A DNA stretch of 64,000 bases from Glandiceps talaboti (taxonomy: Eukaryota; Hemichordata; Enteropneusta; Spengelidae): contig NC_135552.1 in the NCBI RefSeq assembly GCF_964340395.1, forward strand, positions 22,439,181 to 22,503,180, in the 5' to 3' direction. A program made the position numbers and the translations under genes. The notes beneath the pieces were generated by a model that saw only the letters and a list, made by a program, of their open reading frames with translations, did not search any database and was not told the origin of the DNA. Positions 49,801-60,413 of this stretch are shown here, piece after piece (position 1 is the stretch's first letter; each line of letters begins with the position of its first letter).

Positions 49801-50433
49801 AATATTTTTGACACATTTTTATTAAAAGTTGTTGTAACCATAGACCCTCCACCCGTGGTATGAATACAAGTATGTACATGTATATGTAATTTTGCTACCA
49901 ATACTTTTTTTAATATAAATTTTTGAAACTTTCACTTGAATGATTTAAAGCCTTTGTAAGTTCTAATGAGCTAAGTACCAGTTGCTTAGTTGTTATTTGG
50001 ATGGTTTATCTTGGTGATAATGGAGTATTTTGAAAACATCTATGCATGTTTTGCAACCAATACTGTAAGGCTGTGTGTAGGATTATAACGTATATGCTAA
50101 TTGTAAATATTATGTACATCTACGACAGGTTTCTTGTTCCAGGCAAAAATTAATCAGAAATGTGCGTTTTCAAATTGTTGTTTATGGTAGATTCTGATTC
50201 TAAAAAAACTAAATAGGAATCCCTACATTACATGTATAACTCATCTGTCAACAGATAGATAGACCGTCCTCATCTACAAGTTTAACAGGTGTGAGTGCGC
50301 CCTCGTCAGCCACTTCAGTGCACAGGCCGCCTGGATCCGGTATAAGAATGGTGAGAATTGGTTTGATACATATCAAGAAATTATTCACACATGTTGATAG
50401 ACACCAAAACACAACAACAACAACAACAACAAC

Positions 50434-50472
<39 letters not shown>

Positions 50473-50502
50473 ACACATGCATACACACACACACACACAT
50501 AC

Positions 50503-50550
<48 letters not shown>

Positions 50551-52255
50551 CAATACACACATGTGCACACTAACTAAAAGGCAACACTTATCAAAACAGG
50601 ATGAAATCAAAGCATTTCAGAAAAACTTTGCACATGACCATCTGCAGTTTAATTTAAGTAAGTCATAGCCATATTTTGAATACATTGTACTAAACACATT
50701 AGCAGATTACTATCATGGGTTATAATGAATCTAAATTGATATTAGCCGATGTATTTATCTGAACAAACAAAACATTGACACACCCACTTTCTTATTAGAA
50801 GAATTGACTCACCGTAATCGTCAAAATTACTCACAGTATTTGATGGGAATTTCAAACAAAATATTGTATATATGCAGTATTGATGCTAATGTACTCTACC
50901 TCTTTATTTTTCTGGCATATATTAATAGAACACGTACGTGAGAAACTAGTCTCTAAAGTAATTTGTGCTTTCCAATTGAATTACATGTACTCAATTAAAA
51001 GCTGTTAGGTACATGCAGAAACCAAATTTTTCATTTTTCCTGTTAACTTTTTCAATAGAGGTTTAATGTGAGTGTTTTCATCCATGTAAAAATAAATACC
51101 CACTTGGGTTGTGCCACTTTAAGTACATTTTATTAATGTGAGTGCTTTTATTCTTGTAAAAATAGTTATAAACTTTGGTGTGCCACTTTAAGTACATTGT
51201 GAATATTCTACACTGTATTAATCATATTGTAAATTTCTAGTTCCTTACATGGCATAGTTGTTTTATTGACTTCTCTATTGAAGTATTCATTTTGTGCGAC
51301 GGTAAAGTAACTTTTCCAAGTTAATGTATTGACTTGTTTCCCGTCTTTCTCCAGGCTGCATATTCAAGACCAGATTCTGCCTATGCAATAAGACCAGATC
51401 CATTCCAAAGAAATAAAACAAACAATTGTAAGTAGGGTTCCAGAATACCGTTCTAGTGAATTATTTACAAAGGTTGTAATGAACAAGCAGTTCAAAGTGA
51501 ACATTTGTAAAACAGGACAATAAAGGGAGATGGGCCAGATGTAAATGATGTTCTGTGTTATTTTTGTTTTATCTGGAGAATAAGATGCAATTCTTCTGAC
51601 TTCAATCATAGACCCTACTTGAAAACAGAGTCTATGCTTCAATACATGTATGTTTAATCACCATAACTGGGAGACTTTTAGCAAACCAACACCAAAAAGT
51701 TGTTTCCTTGCTCTGGAATCATATTTAGGAGTAGTTCCAAACTCAGAGTATAAATAATTTACCTAGTATAATTTGGATAAATCACTCAGCCTTCTTCACC
51801 TGTTATTGTATATGGTTCAATAGACGTGTCACATGACTGCAGGAGGGTGTTGTATACTACCAGTATTTCCATTCCCTCAGCAGAACAGTTCGATAAATTC
51901 GATCAAAGATTCAATGACACAATTGATGAGTGCATCCAAAATTTATATTTGACATCAGGATCATGGAGAAATTGGTAAACTTGTCATAGCTATCTGGAAG
52001 TCAATTTTGTAAACAAAATTTGATGAAATTCATTTTCAAAATGTTTTCAAAATATCAGGGTGTCAAAGTTAAGAAAAAGATAACGGAGATAAATTCTGTG
52101 GGTAATACTTGCAGCTGAAACAGTATCCTTGTTCGTTTCTTGTAGCATCCCAGATGGCAGCACTCCTTGGAGGTGATGTGCTAGCAGAAGAAGATATCAA
52201 ACCCCATTCCACACAGACTGGCAGTCAGCCTCAGTTCTCACTATGGAGATCATAA
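40855..52255 (+). CDS. small ankyrin-repeat protein, unnamed
   Basis: Eight exons: 40855-41004, 43422-43500, 44172-44296, 46430-46488, 49512-49623, 50255-50350, 51355-51427, 52146-52255. All junctions are GT-AG and phases close to 267 codons plus TAA. The start (AAGATGG) is in good context. Residues 1-50 are polar and helical (DLQKQLAKANISLPELSTLA). Ankyrin repeats follow at about 72-99 (LYIAAFWGFHDVVKALLDSG) and 103-135 (TALHAATFQEHGKVVMLLLE), with a third half-repeat ending RAPKDFA. A helical DFASASEKIWAHFAMLGC region and a KQELIQQGIIKK segment come next, then a Ser/Pro-rich exon (residues 176-207) and a C-terminus containing RPDSAYAIRPDPF. There is no signal peptide or membrane span, so it is likely cytosolic or nuclear; ankyrin repeats imply protein binding. 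I do not recognise a named orthologue. Exon conservation of frame across seven introns argues for a real gene. Confidence 0.9.
41896..41934 (+). repeat. copy of the GGTGCCGTAAAA dispersed motif
   Basis: The most complete plus-strand copy: GATGGTGCCGTAAAAGAGG, then CCATGGTTTGCAACGATGG. It lies in intron 1 of the ankyrin gene. Confidence 0.78.
42405..42562 (+). repeat. 51-bp tandem repeat, about three units
   Basis: ATGATTAGAGACATTGTCTG recurs at 42421, 42472 and 42523 (one change in the third). Units are nearly identical, indicating recent expansion. It lies in ankyrin gene intron 1. Confidence 0.95.
43700..43825 (+). mobile_element. degraded right half of the 24090-type foldback
   Basis: Blocks GCACAATGCAAGGATGTTAG, TATCGGTACATACA and GGCTGTGAGAGAGACTAAG parallel the right arm of the 24090-24456 element. 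It lies in ankyrin gene intron 2. Confidence 0.65.
44300..44600 (+). repeat. degenerate minisatellite, about five units
   Basis: Recurring pattern GGACCTTTCCAATGAATTG, then TCCTCTAGTGGTAC and AACTTATTTG at irregular ~50-60-base spacing (near 44320, 44370, 44400, 44505, 44560). It lies in ankyrin gene intron 3. Confidence 0.7.
46795..46866 (+). mobile_element. end fragment of the 12390-type element
   Basis: TTAAAGGGTGCCACAATCCC then AGGAATAAAGGCATATATAA matches the left terminal repeat at 12390. Confidence 0.6.
46885..47135 (+). repeat. degenerate repeats with AGCTAAGCAAA cores
   Basis: The core recurs near 46889, 46952, 47012 and, weakly, 47122 at ~60-110-base spacing. It lies in ankyrin gene intron 4. 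Confidence 0.5.
47967..48127 (+). repeat. interspersed repeat copy with intact (empty) target site
   Basis: Homologous to 23971-24489 without the foldback. At the equivalent point it reads CTACTTACC (48105-48113) continuous with GCCCTTAAATAAAACC, whereas the other copy is split there by the 367-bp element. Confidence 0.8.
48727..48912 (+). repeat. 95-bp tandem duplication
   Basis: TTAGATATTACTATACCCAA at 48727 and TTAGATATTACTATGCCCAA at 48822 begin two copies about 85-90% alike over their length. It lies in ankyrin gene intron 4. Confidence 0.9.
49839..49862 (+). repeat. CATAGACCC family copy (imperfect hairpin)
   Basis: CATAGACCCTCC, loop ACCC, then GTGGTATG. Related to the perfect hairpin at 2561-2588. 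Confidence 0.6.
50411..50549. repeat. (CAA)n/(CA)n compound microsatellite
   Basis: Nine CAA units followed by CA arrays with ATA/ATG interruptions, 60 bases downstream of the exon 6 donor of the ankyrin gene. Confidence 0.96.
51064..51200 (+). repeat. ~70-bp tandem duplication
   Basis: TAATGTGAGTG...GTGCCACTTTAAGTACATT occurs at 51064 and again at 51134 with moderate divergence. It lies in ankyrin gene intron 6. Confidence 0.88.
51607..51636 (+). repeat. CATAGACCCTAC family copy
   Basis: CATAGACCCTAC, a 10-base spacer, then AGTCTATG. It lies in ankyrin gene intron 7. Confidence 0.6.
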
Positions 52256-53317
52256 ATATCACAAGGTGGAAATTTTACAATATACTGCCCTCTAGTGGCA
52301 GCATATTATTTTACTTTTAGCTTTCGTTTTTATATTTGCATGCAGGTAGCTCTATGCAAAAGTTGAAGCGCTTTGGTGGTATTACAATTTTTTTTTATAA
52401 TCATGGTCACGTCAGCACAAAGCCTTCAAAAATTCAGATTGCGTGTACTATTTTCACAAAATGATATTTTAAACTGGTGAAAGATGCAAATTTATGGGCT
52501 ATACAAATTTAACTTTTTTTCTAAAAATCACAGAACACGAATACTTACATATATCAATTTTCAATTTACTTCACATGGATTAATTTGGGTAGCCAATTGT
52601 ACTTTAAATAGAAACATTTCTGAATTCCATCCACATCCAATAGCAAATTGAGTAAATACCAAATTTGTTCTATCACTTTTGTAGATATTTCTATTCATAT
52701 ATTATATACTATTTGTGTGTATTTTACCATCTGTGTTGTTTGTTTTATCAGACCATTGCAATACTTTTGATAGTACGTACTACGTATGCAATATTTTTAG
52801 CTTGCTTAGTATGTGCATTAAGCGTTCACTTTTGAGGTAGGCATATCTCGGTAACTGTTATTTACTTGGCTTATCACCATTGGTTTTATTTAGAACATAT
52901 CACAGTAACTGTTGATTCTGGTATGTCACAGTCTCTATTAGAATATTACCTTGTCTAAGATTACGTCTCTCACCACGATTCTTTTGAAGTATTTATTAAA
53001 GGGGCTCAGTCTGTCACTTTTCGTGTTTATTTTTTATTCAAATTAACGTATTCTTAATATATGTATTTCCATGTCTAGCAAGGATGTTATTAACGTCTAC
53101 ACATGTTTACTTAGTTAAATTTAGCTTAGTGAACTGTTTGGGCTACAATATTCTATTGATTTCTATTGGTCTAACAGACTATCGCCATATAAACTTGGTA
53201 GTCTAGATATGATGTTTAGTAGTGTAGTCAATGTGCCCAAGACTACTGCTAAATTTTTGAGTCTTGAATTACTAACCGCCCTTATTATGCCACTCTGTTG
53301 GCTAAGATTTGCTTCTA

Positions 53318-53323
53318 AATAAA
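53318..53323 (+). terminator. candidate poly(A) signal of the ankyrin gene
   Basis: The first AATAAA I find after the stop at 52255, followed by a GT-rich stretch (ATTGTGTTGTGTACATTTG). It implies a 3' UTR of about 1.1 kb. Confidence 0.5.
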
Positions 53324-54188
53324 TTTCATCATTGTGTTGTGTACATTTGTAACTAAGTACATTGTCTTTTTCACAGATTCTCCAACCTTAATATTGTAAG
53401 AAGTCACTTTAAACATACAGGTTTATTGCCAAAATTGATATTACCAGATACCGGTACCTCACAGCTAACAACAACGAAAACGACAATAGCAAAAAACATT
53501 GAATCAAGTATAGAAATTTGTAATATCTGATATTTGGATTTGTATATAATGTGTACATATACTGTGTGTTTAAAAATTGTGTTTGATAGATCAAATATGA
53601 CAAAAAATGGACAAATGAACCACAGACAAAGTGATTTTATTTGAAATTTAATGATACCATACATCACTCAAAGAATGTGCAAAATATCAAACACAATTTA
53701 GAATGTTTTACTTTCTTTCTGATGTAGGTTGAAGCTGAAAATGTCAGATGTTATCTTTCCTGACTTTAGTTGTCTCCATTCTACTTTGTTTTACAGTTTC
53801 ACAACCATTTTAAAACTAAGGAAAATTTAATGGAACTAAAACCACAAACAAAAAAAGTCATGATTAAACATCGTTTAAAGAGTCATGCAAAAACATCGAT
53901 AGAGAGTAATTATTTCCTGTCAACACATAAAAGCTGTTCAAGTTTTGTTTTGTTTTATTTTTTTGTCCTGTTCTTCAGTTCTATAGAATTAGAAGCTTTG
54001 TGTCATATGAATGAGTGATTACTTGCATAATTGTTTAGTATTAATATTTCCACTGTATTGTAGTGCATTACCCAAAAACGTTATCACATACTAATTACTT
54101 GCATGCAAATGAAACTAATAGCATTCCATGTACCCAAGATCATACAAATGCACATGTATATATTATTTAGAAGTTGCTGTTTTGTATA

Positions 54189-54542
54189 AGGCCTAATAAA
54201 AAAAATTGTGTGGTTCCGATTACACTCAATTTTCAAATAGGGGTGTAGGTAGATTTTTTATTTTTATTTTTTTTTCAGTGTTAATGTCTAGTTCAGGTTT
54301 TCCATTGTTTTCCAAATGGTCTCTGTGTTGTTTATTTCTTCCTATCAGATGTACAGCCATTACAGATTGGGAGAAGAGTTTTATTTTATGTCAGTTTCCA
54401 CATCCACTATTTCTCGTGAGACTTCACAATTTTTGCTATTTTATTATTTTTTTCTCGAATACATAAAAAAAGTTTCGGGTCAGCAGTGAAAAGCTAAGTG
54501 GGGTCAGGTAACCGGAACCAAACAATTATTTTTTTTAGGCCT
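54189..54542 (+). mobile_element. AGGCCTAA terminal-inverted-repeat element, copy 3
   Basis: 354 bp. Starts AGGCCTAATAAAAAAAATTG then TGTGGTTCCGATTAC; ends GGTAACCGGAACCAAACAAT then TATTTTTTTTAGGCCT. The termini are inverse repeats. Interior matches 38638-38985, with no ORF. No convincing target duplication. Confidence 0.85.
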
Positions 54543-57432
54543 AAGGATAAGTAATGATAACAGAACCCCATGATGTACGAGTTCCAGTGTGGGTACTCAG
54601 GGGATATTTAAAGTCATGCTTGCGGTGTTTTCTGCTGCTCTTTCCCATCTTTGCTTGTGAAAATACAGCCAAGGAGAACACCGCAAACACTTGTACTAAT
54701 CCCCTGAATATGCCACACTTGCACTCATATATCATGGGTTTTAATTTTGACTTCAGGAAATTATGACAAAATAATACTGCAGGCTGAAGATTGAAAGCAG
54801 TGAACAGCATTTTGTCAGATTGTGAAAACATTTAGATTTTTTTTTTTGGCGTGAAATAGCTTTGTTCTCATTCTGAAGATATTTCTCCATGTACAGATAT
54901 ATACAGTTTATATTGACTTTGAGTGTTGTACAGGGTTTGACAGTGGTGACATTTTTTGTAACTGTTACAGAATCTTTACATTAATGTATACCAAAGATAC
55001 CAGTCACATTTTGATGTATTTATAAATACTTGAATCCGTCCAGCTGAACATCCTATAGTTCTCTTGTAAGTACATTTATAAACATGAAAAAGAGTTGCTG
55101 AGGGAAGATGTTGTTTCCCCATTTCTGAAGAATACTTCCCATTTCCATTTTGACATGTTTATCCGGATAGTTGCAACATTCCCACAAGCAAGAGTATATT
55201 TTTCCAGTGACACAACAAAAAATGGCGATATGTCTTGTACAGTGGCTGTAAACTAGTCTAGAGGCTATCCATGTCTTTGAAGATCTCTCTTCACCTTGTC
55301 TAGCTCAATGGAAAATCATGAACAAAAAATTGTCAATGCATATAAGTAAAGCCCCAACTGTTAGAATTATGTAAACAATGTATATGTAGTATGCTGAGCT
55401 GATAAATGTACCATATTTGGACATTATGTAACTTCCCCCAATAGACACTAACTTATCATTGGGTAGGATTCTGTGATTGATTAACAAAGACATGATGTTA
55501 ATGACTGTGTGGGTGGCTTTGTTTGAATTTCAAATTTCATCTCAGGACCTCATTGACCTAGACGTTGGGTGAGATTTGAAGTGATGGATAGTCTCTAGAC
55601 TACCGTAAACAGACCCTTGGATTTATTGGGATGAGCCTACAAAAAGGATACAATTGATTCTTACAAGATTTTTCTAGCATTTCTAGTGGAAATCTGTCAT
55701 TGTTTCTCATTTCAGTGTCAAGGTATATGGCTTTCTAAGGCCCAAGGGTGCATTCTGAAATATTCAAACTGTTGAAAGGAAGTATAATGATCCAGAAATT
55801 TCAAATTTTGTGTAGCTTCAATCTGATTCTTGTACCAGATTGCATTGTTGAGAGATTGAGAAAATGTTGACTTCTTTTAGACAAAATACATCCCCGTATG
55901 ACGAATATTAAAATGTCACCTACATTCATGTATTTCTCAGTGATGGCACGAGATATCAATTAAATGCAATGATGATAAAAATTGTTACGTAAAATTGAAA
56001 TTCACAGAGTCTGAAGAGAGCTTTATTTCCTGCAATGTTTTCAGATTAGAATTACAATTTGGTCGAAACAATTGTATGGGGCAGAACTATAGAAAAAAAG
56101 TTAACCTGAACAAAAGTATGGCGTGATCTAATTTGTATGGCTTCATTTGCAAGATAGCACTAATGTGAGAAACTTGGGTTGAATCACAGGGGACAGGAGG
56201 AATATATATATATATAAAGATTATGTAATTTCTATGTATAGAGAGAAATTAATTTTCTTTTGGCATGTTGAGGGCGCTGTTGTTGGGAGTGGAACAACAA
56301 GTGAATGACAGTTTTAATTTGGTGACTTTGGTCTAAGTGCTGTCACCAAGGAATGATGTAAGATTTACACTTGTTTTGAATACATTACCTTTGTCTAACT
56401 TATAGCAATAAGGAAGAGACTGAATGTTTACGGCCGGGATTGAAATGTGGTGGGAGCAATGAACACCTTATGTGTCTCACATAGAGAATTAGCTGATACC
56501 AGCTAAAAGCAAGCATTTGGAATAAATTACACTCAACATCGAGTAGTTAACACCATGTACATTTTCACATATATTCCGCCTGTGCTCTGTGGTTGAATTA
56601 CTCATGGAAGTAGAATCACACCTACCTCCATGAATCAGTTTATACATAAGATTTCTACACAAGATGTGCATTCAGTATGTGTTTTCTTATTCTTCACTAG
56701 CGACTATTATTAGAAACAGAAGAACTGCATTATTTTTACGAGCAAAGCGTGTGAACTAAGAAGGGTATTTTCAAGACACTATAAAACTAACATTCACATA
56801 CAAAAAGTTACTCGTTGTATAGACATTTCTAAAGGTATTTTTTAGTTTTATTGTAAGTTGTTACCTATCTCATGATATCAGTTACAATTTTCATCAAGTC
56901 CTTCACCCACAATCGGGTAGGAATTTTCTCTGCTGTGAAAAAAAAACTTGCCAATAAATCTTTTATTTAATTAATACTTAAAAAAACAGATAAGGCTAAA
57001 TGCAAATAGTGAAAAGAAGAAATTTATGGAGATTCTTTACTGTAATCTAACTTAGCATACTAGTCTGTAACCTTTGACCTTTAGTTTTCATTTGTTATCA
57101 TGATCAGCATCGTTTATGTGTCTTTAGTTGTTATTGAAAATACTTGATTCCCTTCAACTAATTACTCAAATGTGTGTGTAATTATTAAAAATTGTAACAT
57201 ATTTTCAAGATATATGCAAAGTATGCCTGTGTCTAAGCCTTAAAGATGAAATGTACATATTAAAATATGAAACAAAATAAAAAATGATGTGTAAACTTGT
57301 TAAGTTTTTTTGTTACTAAAAATAGTGAAACGTTTTGACCCTGCACATTTTGACACCAAAATTGAGATTACCTCATTTCACTGCTGATTGAAGAGTAGTG
57401 TTCTTTTCATCCACTGGTTTCTCTACAGGCTC

Positions 57433-57732
57433 TAGTCGCTATTACCCAGACTCCTCTGACTTCTGCTGGTTCCTGAGTCTGGCAGAAAGCTGTATATGGC
57501 TAGGTATGAAAGTTGATACACTTCATGATTAAGTGAAATCGCAGTATGCTGGCAACTCTTGCCAGTAGTTTTTTAAAAAGACAATTTTCAAAATGTTCAT
57601 GTCATGTATATGAAAATGAAAATTAGGAATTGTTTTCATCCAATCAGAAAATGATGAAGTTCAGTGACAGTTGCCATCTTATGTTACGACACTGATTTCC
57701 ACTAGTCTGAGGAGTCTGGGTAACCGAGACTA
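57433..57732. mobile_element. 300-bp foldback element with 9-bp TSD
   Basis: The left end TAGTCGCTATTACCCAGACT then CCTCTGACT is the inverse of the right end AGTCTGAGGAGTCTGGGTAA then CCGAGACTA. Flanks TACAGGCTC (57424-57432) and TACAGGTTC (57733-57741) form a 9-bp duplication with one mismatch. No ORF. Confidence 0.87.
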
Positions 57733-58866
57733 TACAGGTTCGGGCATATGATTTTGACGATAAATTCATTCTCGTGAGAGTGAAAAAATTGTAGTACGTA
57801 ATACGGTCCCAATGGGATTGTAATACGGTACCTATCAGGACCTAGACTAAAAAAAGACAGATCTCGTGCATGGCATACCTAGATGTTTGTACCTCATTTG
57901 TAGTAACTTGCCTCAATGTTTTGGAAAATCACACATTTTTATGGCGCCTGAAGTTAAGAAATCTTTTACGTTTTGTGGCAAAAAAACTTCGTATATAAAT
58001 GCGAGTCACGCATATTAATGTGCAGCCCTCTGACATTGACAGTCATTCATTTGCTTTGATTGTCCGCTTCAATATGAATCACACACCATTGTACAACTTG
58101 TATATTGTATGGTTCCTTTCAAGTCACGGTACGGTTTTGTTCAACAATCAATTTTTTTTAAATGCCCAGTGAATTTGGCCAGAAATTTGGCGGTCACGTT
58201 GTATTAGAGGTGTCAAGATGCAGTTTTGTTCAAAATACGCATCGCGTCTATAACTAGGTAACATTGACCAAAAAAAATCAAAGTACAAAGCAGATTAGAT
58301 TTGATAGGCGGTGCAGATATTCCTCGTGGGTCCAAATTTATTCAAAGCAAGATGACCTGATCACTATATCGCAATCAAGAAGTGATTTTTTATAAACCTA
58401 AGTGGAGTATTAAGTTGTACCACGATGCCATCGACACTAATTTACAACGACAAGTGTAACATTGATTGCATTCTTGTCAACACTTTAAAAAAAGAGTGAC
58501 TTTTTAAACACTTGGCTGTTAAGAAGTGATTAAAGGACTACTTGTTTTATTTTCACTGAGGATATTACCAGCATATCAGATGACCCTTACTCCATTATAC
58601 TATCCTATAAATCCACCACATTGAAAATAAAAATGCTGAATCTACCGGGGCTAAAAATGCACTTCGTTCACTGTTGTACTATCACGAGAACGTCTGCGTC
58701 TGCGAGAACTTGATAATTACCGACAAGTGCGCCATCTACCGGCGTAACGAGCAAGGTTTACTAATATTCTATTTCGAAAGTAACGTTGAGCACTGAACTA
58801 GTCTTTATTAACGACACACCTGAACACAGTCAAAACGAGTCGCTGAGTTGGGAATTTGACTTTGAA

Positions 58867-58890
58867 ATGTCGCTTTTCTGGACGTCATGA
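58867..58890 (+). promoter_or_regulatory. 7-codon uORF overlapping the receptor start
   Basis: ATG at 58867 encodes MSLFWTS and stops at TGA 58888-58890. The receptor ATG is at 58887-58889, so start and stop overlap as ATGA. This geometry can couple termination to re-initiation or repress the main ORF; the effect here is inferred. Confidence 0.5.
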
Positions 58891-59936
58891 TCGATTCAAA
58901 TCAGACGACGTATGACATTGATAATGAAAGTCCCGGAATCTTGCCAAACTGGATGTTTCACGTCTTCATTCCAGCATTATATATCTTTATCTGCGTGTTT
59001 GGAATAATTGGCAACGGTATAGTTATAATTGTGACTCTAAAATGTCGAGCTGCCAAATGGGTTCCAGACGCATACATACTAAATCTTGCTTCAGCCGATT
59101 GTCTGTTTTTGCTGGGGCTCCCATTCCTGGCCTATTTTAACAGCAAGAAACAGTGGATGTTTGGAGACTTTTCGTGTCGAATTATCATGGGGATAGATGG
59201 ACTAAACATGTTCACAGGGATTTTCACGTTGACAGCCATGAGTGTAGATCGGTATATTGCAGTCGTTCACCCCGTCTGGGCGAAAACCCACCGCACTGTC
59301 ACAACTGCGAGAATGGTATGTCTCGGCTTGTGGACTTTATCTGGATTATCGTCAATACCATTATGGCTGTATGCGAAAACTATGACTTTTGAGGGGGAAA
59401 CAGTATGTAACGTAATTTGCTCTGAATACATCAAGCAAATATTTGTCATTTACGCTTTCATTTTAGGGTTTGTTTTGCCCATCTTCGCAATCACAGTATC
59501 GTATGTCAATATCATGAAATTTATTGTCCGTAGAACCAATCGTGTACATAGTGGAGTACGCATTGGTCGCGTTGGAGTCATGATTTTACTTGCGGTGGGT
59601 TTATTTTGTATCTGTTGGTTTCCTTTCTGGATAACGCAGTTACGAATAACTTTAACAGAATCAGGTACTCGCACGAAAGCTCTACAAGTTTCTTATTTCT
59701 TGACGACGTCCCTGACTTACGTTAACAGTGCACTCAACCCTGTCGTCTATGCGTACTTACGGCATGACTTTCGTCAGAATATCGCGAGTTTGTGGAGGAA
59801 ACATACGCCATCGATAGCCATTCACGGAAGCACTCGAAAGGTTGAACAAAAGACAAGAAAGACTCAATTTTATTTACCACAAAGAGCAACAGCCAAATGT
59901 AGTAGTTCAAGACAAACTCATGTTGTCAAAAACTGA
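58887..59936 (+). CDS. rhodopsin-class peptide GPCR, somatostatin/opioid/galanin group
   Basis: Intronless, 349 codons, with an in-frame TGA at 58863 that fixes the start. Seven membrane segments lie at about residues 24-50, 61-84, 97-128, 141-163, 183-209, 228-252 and 267-290. Class A landmarks are all present: GNGIV with Asn43 (TM1), NLASAD with Asp71 (TM2), Cys97 with Cys174 or Cys178 for the loop disulfide, DRY 121-123, CWFP 243-246 (TM6) and NPVVY 284-288 (TM7). Asn5 (NQT) is a glycosylation site. TM3 reads GIDGLNMF; Asp104 matches the ligand-contacting Asp3.32 of somatostatin and opioid receptors, whose segment is SVDAVNMF in SSTRs. TM7 YVNSALNP fits the same group but not the strict SSTR signature. 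By analogy it should couple to Gi/o and bind a neuropeptide at the plasma membrane. The tail is basic (KVEQKTRKTQ) with one Cys (338). The exact ligand is unknown. Confidence 0.92.
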   Translation: MIDSNQTTYDIDNESPGILPNWMFHVFIPALYIFICVFGIIGNGIVIIVTLKCRAAKWVPDAYILNLASADCLFLLGLPFLAYFNSKKQWMFGDFSCRIIMGIDGLNMFTGIFTLTAMSVDRYIAVVHPVWAKTHRTVTTARMVCLGLWTLSGLSSIPLWLYAKTMTFEGETVCNVICSEYIKQIFVIYAFILGFVLPIFAITVSYVNIMKFIVRRTNRVHSGVRIGRVGVMILLAVGLFCICWFPFWITQLRITLTESGTRTKALQVSYFLTTSLTYVNSALNPVVYAYLRHDFRQNIASLWRKHTPSIAIHGSTRKVEQKTRKTQFYLPQRATAKCSSSRQTHVVKN

Positions 59937-60091
59937 TAAAATGTGTCGAACAGAAAGTGATCCTCATGTAAACATGATATACAACAGTAACTCTCGTGAG
60001 TACAGAGAAAGCAAACGTACCACGAGACCGCAACTTAACCCTGAATATCAATACAAGTGAAATTATGATTAGTTGGACACAACTCGTTGTA

Positions 60092-60133
60092 GGTGGTGGT
60101 GGTGGTGGTGGTGGTGGTGGTGGTGGTGGTGGT
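60092..60133. repeat. (GGT)n microsatellite
   Basis: About fourteen GGT triplets in the presumed 3' UTR of the receptor gene. Confidence 0.96.
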
Positions 60134-60254
60134 AGTGATTTGCACGTGATAGAGGATGGGATGGGGTGTAATGTCATGGATACAGCTATCCAAATAGCAA
60201 CTGACAACTAATATGGCATGGGACAAACTGAATATGTGATGTCACACTACGGCG

Positions 60255-60413
60255 CGATTGCTTTATTTACTGTTTCCTTCGTATATTGCCGTGTTTATTG
60301 TTATATTCTGGGAGTGAGCGCCTTCCAAGAACAACAAAATGGAAAACAAACCACAATATGCGAAGGAAATAGAGGTAAATAAAGCAATCGAACCCTTTTC
60401 CCAAATCAGATTG
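60255..60413. mobile_element. rearranged copy of foldback family A
   Basis: The inner arms CGATTGCTTTATTTAC...CTTCGTATATTG and CAATATGCGAAGGAAATAGA...TAAATAAAGCAATCG are inverse, and the right end AAATCAGATTG matches the 16033 family terminus. The corresponding left terminus is replaced by unrelated sequence. Confidence 0.72.

Larger units (their letters stand above)
53330..58866. other. intergenic between the ankyrin and receptor genes
   Basis: No exon recognised; ORFs of up to 96 codons look random. Two DNA elements are listed separately. The stretch 57900-58860 is the presumed 5' flank of the receptor. Confidence 0.45.

Noticed and set aside
50248-50668. Long Cys/Val or Thr/His ORFs on both strands
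   Set aside because: Products of the CAA/CA microsatellite in ankyrin gene intron 6; only 50255-50350 is a real exon.
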